From Bacillota bacterium (GTDB lineage Bacteria; Bacillota; Clostridia; Christensenellales; Aristaeellaceae): a stretch of 42,905 nt of DNA. This document shows positions 8,582 to 14,959 of the stretch, piece after piece. The translations under genes and the position numbers were made by a program. The stretch is from positions 1-42,905 of the forward strand of contig JAEZTL010000050.1 in NCBI GenBank assembly GCA_023421395.1, read 5' to 3'. The stretch's first letter is position 1. Every line of letters starts with the position of its first letter. Below the pieces are notes generated by a model. It was given only the letters and a program-made list of their open reading frames with translations, made no database searches and was not told the DNA's origin.

Positions 8582-9415
8582 TTGGACGGAATCTCTGAGA
8601 TGACGAACACGCGGCGCTCCGGTTGGTCGGGCGATGAAACGCGTTTACTTTGGGAAACGGCCGACGAAGCACAGCAGCAGGGCCTTCCGCTGAAGGCGGT
8701 CTTTGAGCGCATCGCCCGGGAGACCGGCCGCCGCCCCAACAGCATCCGCAACTACTACTACGCACAGGTGGCCAAGCATGAGGGCGGCGGCGCGCGCACC
8801 GCGCGCTTTGTGCCCTTCACGGAGCCGGAGGTCGCGCTCTTGATGGAGCAGGTGCTGCGCGACCGCGCTCAGGGGCGCTCGGTGCGCTCGTGCCTGACGC
8901 GGCTTTCAAACGGCGACCACAGCCTGATGCTGCGCTACCAGAACAAATACCGCTCGGTGCTGAAAACGCGGCCGGATCTGGTGAGCCGCATTGTGGAAAA
9001 ACTCCGCGCGGAGGGCGTCAACGTGCAGAAGCCGGAGGTCAACCACCGGCCCCGCACCACCCTCTCCGACGCCTGCCGCCAGTTGGTGGAGGGCGCGGAA
9101 CGGACCGGCTCTCCGGAGGTCGTCCGCGCCTGCGAGACGCTGGCGCGCTACCTGACCACCGGCGAGGCCGGCCAGAACCGCTCCGGCCTGGGCGTCCGGC
9201 TGGACCTGTACCGCATGGCGCTGGATGACAAGCAGCGGGCACTCTCCGCCCTGTCCGGCGCCGCGGAGGAGATCATCAGCCCCATCAAGGAGTTTCTGGG
9301 CCAGACGGACGGCGTGCGCCGCGAGCGGCTGCCCGACTTCTGCGGCGAGTTGGCCGCCTCCATCGGCGCGCTGGAGGAGCAGCTTGCGCTGGTGTCCATG
9401 GCCAACGCGGGGTAA
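8582..9415 (+). CDS. RsfA-like DNA-binding protein with two Myb/SANT-like repeats
   Basis: The product has 277 residues from TTG 8582, which follows AGGAGGGG (8568-8574) by 7 bases. An in-frame TTG at 8576 is too close to that site, and ATG 8600 is the alternative. The N-terminal half holds two related helical repeats. The first runs from GWSGDETRLLWE to SIRNYYYAQV, the second from PFTEPEVALLMEQ to YQNKYRSVL. Both follow the pattern aromatic-x-x-x-E, a Gly-spaced middle helix and a terminal Tyr-rich helix, as in Myb/SANT domains. Bacillus RsfA, a forespore regulator, has one such domain. The C-terminal half is predicted mostly helical, without a domain I recognise. It diverges from pyrG and is followed by hairpins and a structured repeat. 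DNA binding is likely; its targets are unknown. Confidence 0.8.
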   Translation: MDGISEMTNTRRSGWSGDETRLLWETADEAQQQGLPLKAVFERIARETGRRPNSIRNYYYAQVAKHEGGGARTARFVPFTEPEVALLMEQVLRDRAQGRSVRSCLTRLSNGDHSLMLRYQNKYRSVLKTRPDLVSRIVEKLRAEGVNVQKPEVNHRPRTTLSDACRQLVEGAERTGSPEVVRACETLARYLTTGEAGQNRSGLGVRLDLYRMALDDKQRALSALSGAAEEIISPIKEFLGQTDGVRRERLPDFCGELAASIGALEEQLALVSMANAG

Positions 9416-9470
9416 ACGCCGAAAGCGCGCAGGGTTCTGCAAAGAAGACCGTAGAATGCCTGAAGCATAC

Positions 9471-9490
9471 GGAGAGGGGAAACCCTCTCT
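9471..9490 (+). repeat. GNRA-capped hairpin, first copy
   Basis: GAGAGGG (9472-9478) pairs with CCCTCTC (9483-9489) around a GAAA tetraloop. The same 20 bases recur exactly at 9688-9707. The hairpin lies 56 bases after the SANT-like gene and just before the structured repeat. It has only two T residues after it, so it would be a weak terminator. Confidence 0.75.
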
Positions 9491-9493
9491 TAC

Positions 9494-9707
9494 GCATCAA
9501 AAAACCCGTCGAGGTTTTGAGTGCGAAGGACGAAGCCTGCACGCACCTGAAATAATCACGATTTTCCGGACGGCGCGCTGATTTCGGTACTGCTTCTTCT
9601 CCCGGTGTGCGCGCTGGAAGAAACCGCTCCCGGCGACAAGTGCGCCGGGAGCGATGAAAACTTCACGGGAACTTTTTTCGATGGTCTGGAGAGGGGAAAC
9701 CCTCTCT
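9494..9707 (+). repeat. Structured intergenic repeat (possible ncRNA or mobile repeat), copy A
   Basis: About 190 bases here align with 36276-36457. Conserved blocks are GC-TCAAAAAACC (9494), GCACG/CCTGAAA and TTTCCGG-CGGCGCGCTGA (9539-9581), GTGCGCGCTGGAAGAA with ACCGCTCCCGGCG (9606-9635), and TCACGGGA followed by CGAT--TCTG (9663-9688). Three hairpins are visible. TTCTTC (9594-9599) pairs with GAAGAA (9617-9622). CGCTCCCGGCG (9625-9635) pairs with CGCCGGGAGCG (9643-9653). A stem capped by the ACGG loop spans 9657-9676. A fourth hairpin with a GAAA loop (9688-9707) ends the element. No start codon with a ribosome binding site or coding signal is evident. It lies between the SANT-like gene and the methyltransferase-like gene. 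Confidence 0.75.
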
Positions 9708-9724
9708 ATTCGTTTGGGGCCGGA

Positions 9725-9753
9725 TGGACTTTCCGCAGAACCTGCGGTATAAT
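9725..9753 (+). promoter_or_regulatory. Sigma-A promoter of the methyltransferase-like gene
   Basis: TGGACT (9725-9730) and a perfect TATAAT (9748-9753) are spaced by 17 bases. The start codon at 9785 follows with GGAGGTG at 9774-9780. Confidence 0.78.
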
Positions 9754-9784
9754 GCGGGCAGAAGAACGCATCCGGAGGTGTCGC

Positions 9785-10792
9785 ATGACCGCCCGAGAGC
9801 GCTGTCTGGCCGTGTTGAATCTGGAGGAACCCGACCGCGTCCCCTTTTTTCCGCTTCTGATGTTCTTCGCCGCGGGGCGCGCGGGCCTCAGGTACCGCAC
9901 CTACGCGACGAGCGCCTCCGCGCTTTCGGAGGCGCAGCTGGAGATGTTCGAGCGCTACCGTGTGGACGCGGTGACCGCCTGTTCCGACGCCTTCCGCATC
10001 AGCGCGGACCTGGGCGGCGAGATGGAATTTCCGGAGAACCAGACGCCCCACCTGAAGACCCCGCTGCTGAGGACGGTGGAGGACTTTCGCGCCCTCAGGC
10101 GCCCGGACCCCATGCGCCCCGGCTCCCGCATGCGCGACCGGGTGGACGCGGTGGAAGCGCTGAAAAAGCACACCGGCGGCAGGGCGCTGGTATGCGGCTG
10201 GGTGGAGATGCCCTTTGCCGAGGTGTGTGACTGGTTCGGCGTGGAGAACGTGATGATGATGCTCTACGACGAGCCGGAATTTGTGCACGAGGCGCTTTCT
10301 TTCGCCGCGGAGCTGGAGATCGACTTCGCGAAGGCACAGATCGCCGCCGGCGCGGCGCTTGTAGGCTGCGGCGACGCCGCCGCGTCGCTGATCTCCGCGA
10401 AATTCTTTGAGGAATTCGCGCTGCCCTATGAGCGGCGCGTGACCGAGGGCATCCGCGCGGCCGGCGGATACTCCAAGCTGCACATCTGCGGCAACACCAC
10501 CCAGAGCCTTCAGATGCTGGCCCGAAGCGGGGCGAGCCTCGTCAACATCGATTCTCTGGTGGACTTCGGCCGCGCCTGTCAGGTGTTCGGGGCGGCGCGG
10601 GTGCCCTTCAAGGGCAACGCCGACCCGGTGCGGGATCTTCTGAACGCCGCGCCGGAGGCCGCCGCCGCCACGGGCCGGGCGCTGATCGCCCGCGCGAAGG
10701 GGCTTCCCTTCATGCTCAGCGCCGGCTGCGAAATCCCCGCCGCCGTTTCGGACGAGGTGTACTTCGCCTTCGCCGACAGCGTGCGGGGGTAG
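9785..10792 (+). CDS. Uroporphyrinogen decarboxylase-fold protein, MtaA/CmuA-type methyltransferase family
   Basis: ATG 9785 follows GGAGGTG by 4 bases and gives 335 residues. The opening (TARERCLAVLN, then PDRVPFFP) is typical of the URO-D superfamily. The expected zinc ligands of the MtaA/MtbA branch, His-x-Cys followed far downstream by Cys, are present as H233 and C235 in HICGNTT and C315 in SAGCEIP. True HemE enzymes lack this motif. MtaA-type enzymes move a methyl group from a methylated corrinoid protein to a thiol such as coenzyme M; bacterial members of this large family act in various methylation and demethylation pathways. No corrinoid protein, substrate-specific methyltransferase or reactivase is adjacent, so the acceptor and donor are unknown. 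It has its own promoter and is followed by an imperfect terminator hairpin. Confidence 0.85.
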   Translation: MTARERCLAVLNLEEPDRVPFFPLLMFFAAGRAGLRYRTYATSASALSEAQLEMFERYRVDAVTACSDAFRISADLGGEMEFPENQTPHLKTPLLRTVEDFRALRRPDPMRPGSRMRDRVDAVEALKKHTGGRALVCGWVEMPFAEVCDWFGVENVMMMLYDEPEFVHEALSFAAELEIDFAKAQIAAGAALVGCGDAAASLISAKFFEEFALPYERRVTEGIRAAGGYSKLHICGNTTQSLQMLARSGASLVNIDSLVDFGRACQVFGAARVPFKGNADPVRDLLNAAPEAAAATGRALIARAKGLPFMLSAGCEIPAAVSDEVYFAFADSVRG

Positions 10793-10813
10793 ATAAGCAA
10801 ACGGCAGAATATT

Positions 10814-10850
10814 CCCCCCGCCCAAAAGGCCGCGCCGCGATGGGCGGGGG
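10814..10850. terminator. GC-rich hairpin between convergent genes
   Basis: A 10-bp stem, CCCCCGCCCA (10814-10823) with TGGGCGGGGG (10841-10850), separates the methyltransferase-like gene and the small convergent gene. Neither side has a proper T run, so termination is plausible but unproven. Confidence 0.45.
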
Positions 10851-10858
10851 TTAACCGG

Positions 10859-11179
10859 TCACATCGTCCGGGTGACCTCGCCCTGGGCGGTCTTTTGCAC
10901 GATGGTCTTTAGGTTTGGATACTCGGGGAAAGAAATCTCGTCCGGCAGGAACACCCCGTCCAGCTCGATTTTTACGATGCGCGGATCCTCGTGTCTCCCC
11001 CAGTCATCATCATAAATGAAGCCGAACGGGTTATGGTACCTGGTTTCGTCATGATAGTGCCGGTTCACAATACAATAGAGCGTGCCATACCCCGTCGCGT
11101 AGAGTACGCCGTCGTCCGTCAGTTCCCAAAGGCCTTTGCCATGGCAGAAGCATTCGCCATACTCCAAAACTTTGCGCAT
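10859..11179 (-). CDS. Small protein of unknown function
   Basis: I do not recognise this protein. From ATG 11179, preceded by TGGAG 7 bases upstream, it would have 106 residues. The more upstream ATG at 11212 (117 residues) lacks a clear ribosome binding site. The sequence has no signal peptide or membrane segment. It is rich in Tyr, Trp, His and Asp in its first two thirds, with a Gly-Thr-Leu-Tyr-Cys strand pattern and a DDDWGRHEDP loop, and ends in a more basic tail. It ends close to the GC-rich hairpin at 10814-10850. Codon use is compatible with the neighbouring genes and no alternative ORF here is more credible. Confidence 0.55.
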   Translation of the reverse strand: MRKVLEYGECFCHGKGLWELTDDGVLYATGYGTLYCIVNRHYHDETRYHNPFGFIYDDDWGRHEDPRIVKIELDGVFLPDEISFPEYPNLKTIVQKTAQGEVTRTM

Positions 11180-11270
11180 TTCGTGGCTCCACTCCGATCG
11201 ATATTGCTTCATCTCAAATTTTCGGAGACGGCGGCCGCCCGAATTTCCTCAGGAGAAAGTATCCGGATTC

Positions 11271-11308
11271 AAAGAGCAGCACTCCCGCGGTATCCGCGGG
11301 AGTGCTGC
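11271..11308 (-). terminator. Terminator of the pyruvate:ferredoxin oxidoreductase gene
   Basis: A perfect 15-bp stem (GCAGCACTCCCGCGG, 11276-11290, with CCGCGGGAGTGCTGC, 11294-11308) closes on a TAT loop 10 bases after the stop codon. On the minus strand it is followed by TCTTT, a short T-rich tail. Confidence 0.8.
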
Positions 11309-11318
11309 GGTTTGCCGC

Positions 11319-14300
11319 TTACTCGGCGGCCAGCTTCTTGTAGTTCTCGAGGCGCTCGGCGGCGTCCTGCTCGGCTTCCGCGAAGAGCTTCGTAGCGGCT
11401 TCGGGGAACTGGCGCATCAGCGACGCGTAGCGGTTCTCGCCCTTGATGAAGTCCTGATAGCTTCCGGTGGGCGCCTTGGAGTCAATGGTGAGCTTCGGCG
11501 AACCCTCCGGGTTGAAGCGGTACATCGGCCAGTAGCCGGCGGCGACCGCCTTCTTGATCTCGGCCTGAGCGTTGTTCATCTTGATGCCGTGGTTGATGCA
11601 GGGCGCGTAGGCGATGATGAGGGACGGGCCCTTGTAAGCCTCGGCCTCGTGCATGGCCTTGATCAGCTGGTTCATGTCCGCGCCCATGGCGACCTGCGCC
11701 ACGTACACGTAGCCGTAGCTCATGGCCATCATGCCCAGATCCTTCTTGCGGGTGCGCTTGCCGGCGGCGGCGAACTTCGCGACCGCGCCGGTGGGCGATG
11801 CCTTGGAGGCCTGGCCGCCGGTGTTGGAGTACACCTCGGTATCCAATACCAGGATGTTGACGTCCATGTTCTGGGCGATCACGTGGTCCAGTCCGCCGTA
11901 GCCGATGTCGTAGGCCCAGCCGTCGCCGCCGACGATCCAGACGGACTTCTTGACCAGCTGGTCCTTATCCTCGAGGATTTCCTTCACCAGCGCGTCGTCC
12001 TTTTTGCCTTCGAGCAGCTCGATCAGCTTCGCGGCCGCGGCCTTGGAGGCCTCGCCCTCTTCCTTGGCGTCCAGCCAGGCCTGGCAGGCGGCCGCGCCTT
12101 CCGGATATCCGGCCCACGCGCCGGCCATCAGCGCCTTCACGCTGTCGGCCAGCTTCTCGCGGCGCTGCACGCTGGCGAGGTTCATGCCGAAGCCGAACTC
12201 GGCGTTGTCTTCGAACAGGCTGTTCGCCCAGGCCGGGCCGCAGCCGTCGTCATTGACGGTGTAGGGGCAGGTGGGCGCGGAGCCGCCGTAGATGGACGAG
12301 CAGCCGGTGGCGTTGGCCACCACCATGCGGTCGCCGAAGAGCTGGGTGACCAGCTTGACGTAGGGCGTCTCGCCGCAGCCGGCGCAGGCGCCGGAGAACT
12401 CAAAGAGCGGCTTTTTGAACTGCGAGCCCTTGATGGAGCGGGTGTTCAGCGCGCCCTTGAATTCGGGCTGCTTGATGGCGAACTCCCAGTTGGCCTCCTG
12501 CTCCTTCTGGGTGGCCAGCGGCTTCATGATGAGCGCCTTTTCCTTCGCGGGGCAGATGTTGGCGCAGTTTTCGCAGCCGGTGCAGTCCATCGGGGAGATC
12601 TGGATGCGGTACTGATAGCCCTCGTACTCCTTGCCGATGGGCTTCTTGGTCTTGAAGGTCTCGGGAGCGTCCTTCAGGGCCTCATCCTTGACGAGGAACG
12701 GGCGGATGACCGCGTGCGGGCAGACCAGCGAGCACTGGCCGCACTGGATGCAGTTGTCGATCTGCCACTCGGGCACGTTAACCGCGATGCCGCGCTTCTC
12801 GAACTTGGTGGTGCCGGTGGGCACGACGCCGTCGGGCGAGAAGGCGGAGACGGGCAGCTTGTCGCCCTCCTGGGCCAGGATGGGCAGCACCACGTTGTCA
12901 AAGTACTCGTTGGCCTCCACCTTGACGGGGGTGGCACCGGAGGTGGCGGAAGCCCATTCGGCGGGCACCGGGATCTCCTTGAGGCCGGTGATGGCGATGT
13001 CGATGGCGTCCTGGTTCTGCTTGACGACCGCTTCGCCCTTCTTGCCGTAGCTCTTCTTGACGTATTCCTTCATGTACCGGTCGGCATCCTCGTAGGGGAT
13101 GACGCCCGCCAGCTTGAAGAACGCCGCCTGCATGATGGTGTTGATGCGGCCGCCCATGCCCACCTTAAGCGCAAGGTCAATGGCGTCCACGTTGTAGAAC
13201 TTGGCCTTCTTCTTGGCCAGCGCCTGCTTCATGGAGGCGGGCAGCATCTCGTCCATTTCCTCGGCGGACCAGGGGCTGTTCAGCAGGAACACGCCGCCTT
13301 CCTTGAGGGCGGAGAGCATGTCGTAGCGGGTGACATAGGCCGGGTTATGGCAGGCCACGAAGTCCGCGGAGTCGATGAGGTAGGTGGACTTGATGGGCTT
13401 CTTGCCAAAGCGCAGGTGGCTGACCGTGATGCCGCCGGACTTCTTGGAGTCATAGGCGAAGTAGGCCTGCGCGTAGAGGCTGGTGTGGTCGCCGATGATC
13501 TTGATGGAGTTCTTGTTGGCGCCCACGGTGCCGTCGGAGCCGAAGCCGTAGAACAGGCAGCTCTTCGCGCCCTCCGCGCTGGCGTCGATCTTATCGCCCA
13601 TCTGGAGGCTGGTGTTCGAAACGTCGTCCACGATGCCCACGGTGAAGTGGTTCTTCGGCGCGCCGCTCTTCAGGTTGTCGAACACGGCCTTGACCATCGT
13701 GGGGTTGAATTCCTTGGAGCCCAGGCCGTAGCGGCCACCCACCACGGAGATGTCGCCGCGGCCTTCCTCGCGCAGCGCCGAGCATACGTCAAGGTACAGC
13801 GGCTCGCCCAGGGAGCCGGACTCCTTGGTGCGGTCGAGGGTGGCGATCTTCTTGCAGGTGGCGGGGATGGCGGCCATGAAGTGCTTCATGGAGAACGGGC
13901 GGTACAGGTGCACCTTGATGAGGCCCACCTTTTCGCCGTGCTTATTCAGGTAATCGACGGTCTCCTCGATGGCGTCGCAGCCGGAGCCCATCGCCATGAT
14001 GACGCGGTCGGCATCGGGCGCTCCGTAGTAGTCAAAGAGCTTGTAGGGGCGGCCCGTCAGCTTGCCCACTTCTTCCATGACTTCTTCCACGATGGCCGGG
14101 GTGGCTTCGTAGAAGTTGTTGGCGGCTTCGCGGCCCTGGAAGTAGATGTCCGGGTTCTGCGCGGTGCCGGACTGGTGCGGGTGGTTGGGGTTGAGCGCGC
14201 GGCTGCGGAAGGCGCGCACGGCGTCCCAGGGCACCAGCGTCTTCATTTCGTCGTAATCGATGCCTTCGATCTTCTGCACTTCGTGGCTGGTGCGGAAGCC

Positions 14301-14813
14301 GTCGAAGAAGTGGAGGAAAGGCACGCGGGCCTTCAGCGTCGCCAGGTGCGACACCAGCGCCATGTCCATGGCTTCCTGCACGGAGTTGGAGGCCAGCATG
14401 GCAAAGCCGGTCTGACGGCAGGCCATGACGTCGGAGTGGTCGCCGAAGATGGAAAGCGCGTGGTAGGCCAGCGCGCGGGCCGAAACGTGGAACACGCAGG
14501 GCAGCAGCTCGCCGGAGATCTTGTACATGTTGGGGATCATCAGAAGGAGGCCCTGCGACGCCGTGAAGGTGCTCGTCAGCGCGCCGCCCACCAGGGAGCC
14601 GTGCACCGCGCCCGCCGCGCCCGCTTCGGACTGCATTTCCGCGATGCGGATCATCTGTCCGAACAGGTTTTTACGGCCGCCCGCGGCCCATTCGTCCGCA
14701 ACCTCGGCCATCGGCGAGGAAGGCGTAATGGGGTAGATCGCGGCTACGTCGCTAAACGCATAAGCGACGTGGCTGACGGCGGTATTGCCGTCAATGGTCA
14801 TCTTGGTACTCAA
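11319..14813 (-). CDS. nifJ: Pyruvate:ferredoxin (flavodoxin) oxidoreductase
   Basis: The 1164-residue single-chain enzyme decarboxylates pyruvate to acetyl-CoA and CO2, reducing ferredoxin or flavodoxin. It is the entry point to acetyl-CoA metabolism in anaerobes. The N-terminal domain begins with the family pattern AYAFSDVAAIYPITPSSPMAE. Two ferredoxin-like [4Fe-4S] motifs are visible: C688, C691, C694, C698 in CIQCGQCSLVCP, and C744, C747, C750, C754 in CTGCENCANICP. A third cluster near the thiamine diphosphate uses C810 and C813. The TPP-binding loop is GDGWAYDIGYGG (963-974). The start is TTG 14813, preceded by AAAGGGGG about 8 bases upstream; an internal ATG at residue 5 lacks that spacing. 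It has its own strong promoter at 14885-14913 and a strong terminator. The gene is also called por. Confidence 0.97.
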   Translation of the reverse strand: MSTKMTIDGNTAVSHVAYAFSDVAAIYPITPSSPMAEVADEWAAGGRKNLFGQMIRIAEMQSEAGAAGAVHGSLVGGALTSTFTASQGLLLMIPNMYKISGELLPCVFHVSARALAYHALSIFGDHSDVMACRQTGFAMLASNSVQEAMDMALVSHLATLKARVPFLHFFDGFRTSHEVQKIEGIDYDEMKTLVPWDAVRAFRSRALNPNHPHQSGTAQNPDIYFQGREAANNFYEATPAIVEEVMEEVGKLTGRPYKLFDYYGAPDADRVIMAMGSGCDAIEETVDYLNKHGEKVGLIKVHLYRPFSMKHFMAAIPATCKKIATLDRTKESGSLGEPLYLDVCSALREEGRGDISVVGGRYGLGSKEFNPTMVKAVFDNLKSGAPKNHFTVGIVDDVSNTSLQMGDKIDASAEGAKSCLFYGFGSDGTVGANKNSIKIIGDHTSLYAQAYFAYDSKKSGGITVSHLRFGKKPIKSTYLIDSADFVACHNPAYVTRYDMLSALKEGGVFLLNSPWSAEEMDEMLPASMKQALAKKKAKFYNVDAIDLALKVGMGGRINTIMQAAFFKLAGVIPYEDADRYMKEYVKKSYGKKGEAVVKQNQDAIDIAITGLKEIPVPAEWASATSGATPVKVEANEYFDNVVLPILAQEGDKLPVSAFSPDGVVPTGTTKFEKRGIAVNVPEWQIDNCIQCGQCSLVCPHAVIRPFLVKDEALKDAPETFKTKKPIGKEYEGYQYRIQISPMDCTGCENCANICPAKEKALIMKPLATQKEQEANWEFAIKQPEFKGALNTRSIKGSQFKKPLFEFSGACAGCGETPYVKLVTQLFGDRMVVANATGCSSIYGGSAPTCPYTVNDDGCGPAWANSLFEDNAEFGFGMNLASVQRREKLADSVKALMAGAWAGYPEGAAACQAWLDAKEEGEASKAAAAKLIELLEGKKDDALVKEILEDKDQLVKKSVWIVGGDGWAYDIGYGGLDHVIAQNMDVNILVLDTEVYSNTGGQASKASPTGAVAKFAAAGKRTRKKDLGMMAMSYGYVYVAQVAMGADMNQLIKAMHEAEAYKGPSLIIAYAPCINHGIKMNNAQAEIKKAVAAGYWPMYRFNPEGSPKLTIDSKAPTGSYQDFIKGENRYASLMRQFPEAATKLFAEAEQDAAERLENYKKLAAE

Positions 14814-14884
14814 GTGGTATGCCCCCTTTGTCCTATGGAGAAAATTTGGAAAACAGCAAAAAGCTGTCTGCCCTCAACAGTCCT

Positions 14885-14913
14885 ATTATAGGAAAAAACC
14901 GGTCGCAAGTCAA
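14885..14913 (-). promoter_or_regulatory. Strong sigma-A promoter of the pyruvate:ferredoxin oxidoreductase gene
   Basis: On the minus strand TTGACT (14913-14908) and TATAAT (14890-14885) are spaced by 17 bases, 11 of 12 consensus positions. The leader of about 65 bases contains a small stem (ACAGC/GCTGT, 14854-14867) with T residues in loop and tail. Confidence 0.88.
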
Positions 14914-14959
14914 GGTTTGCCGCAAGGTCGCGCGATTTGTGGAGGTTAAGATTCACGTC

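Noticed and set aside
11136..14891. Very long plus-strand open frame opposite the pyruvate:ferredoxin oxidoreductase gene
   Set aside because: It mirrors a well-conserved gene in full. The translation is rich in His, Gly, Val, Leu and Asp, as expected from the complement of GC-biased codons, and no family pattern is visible.
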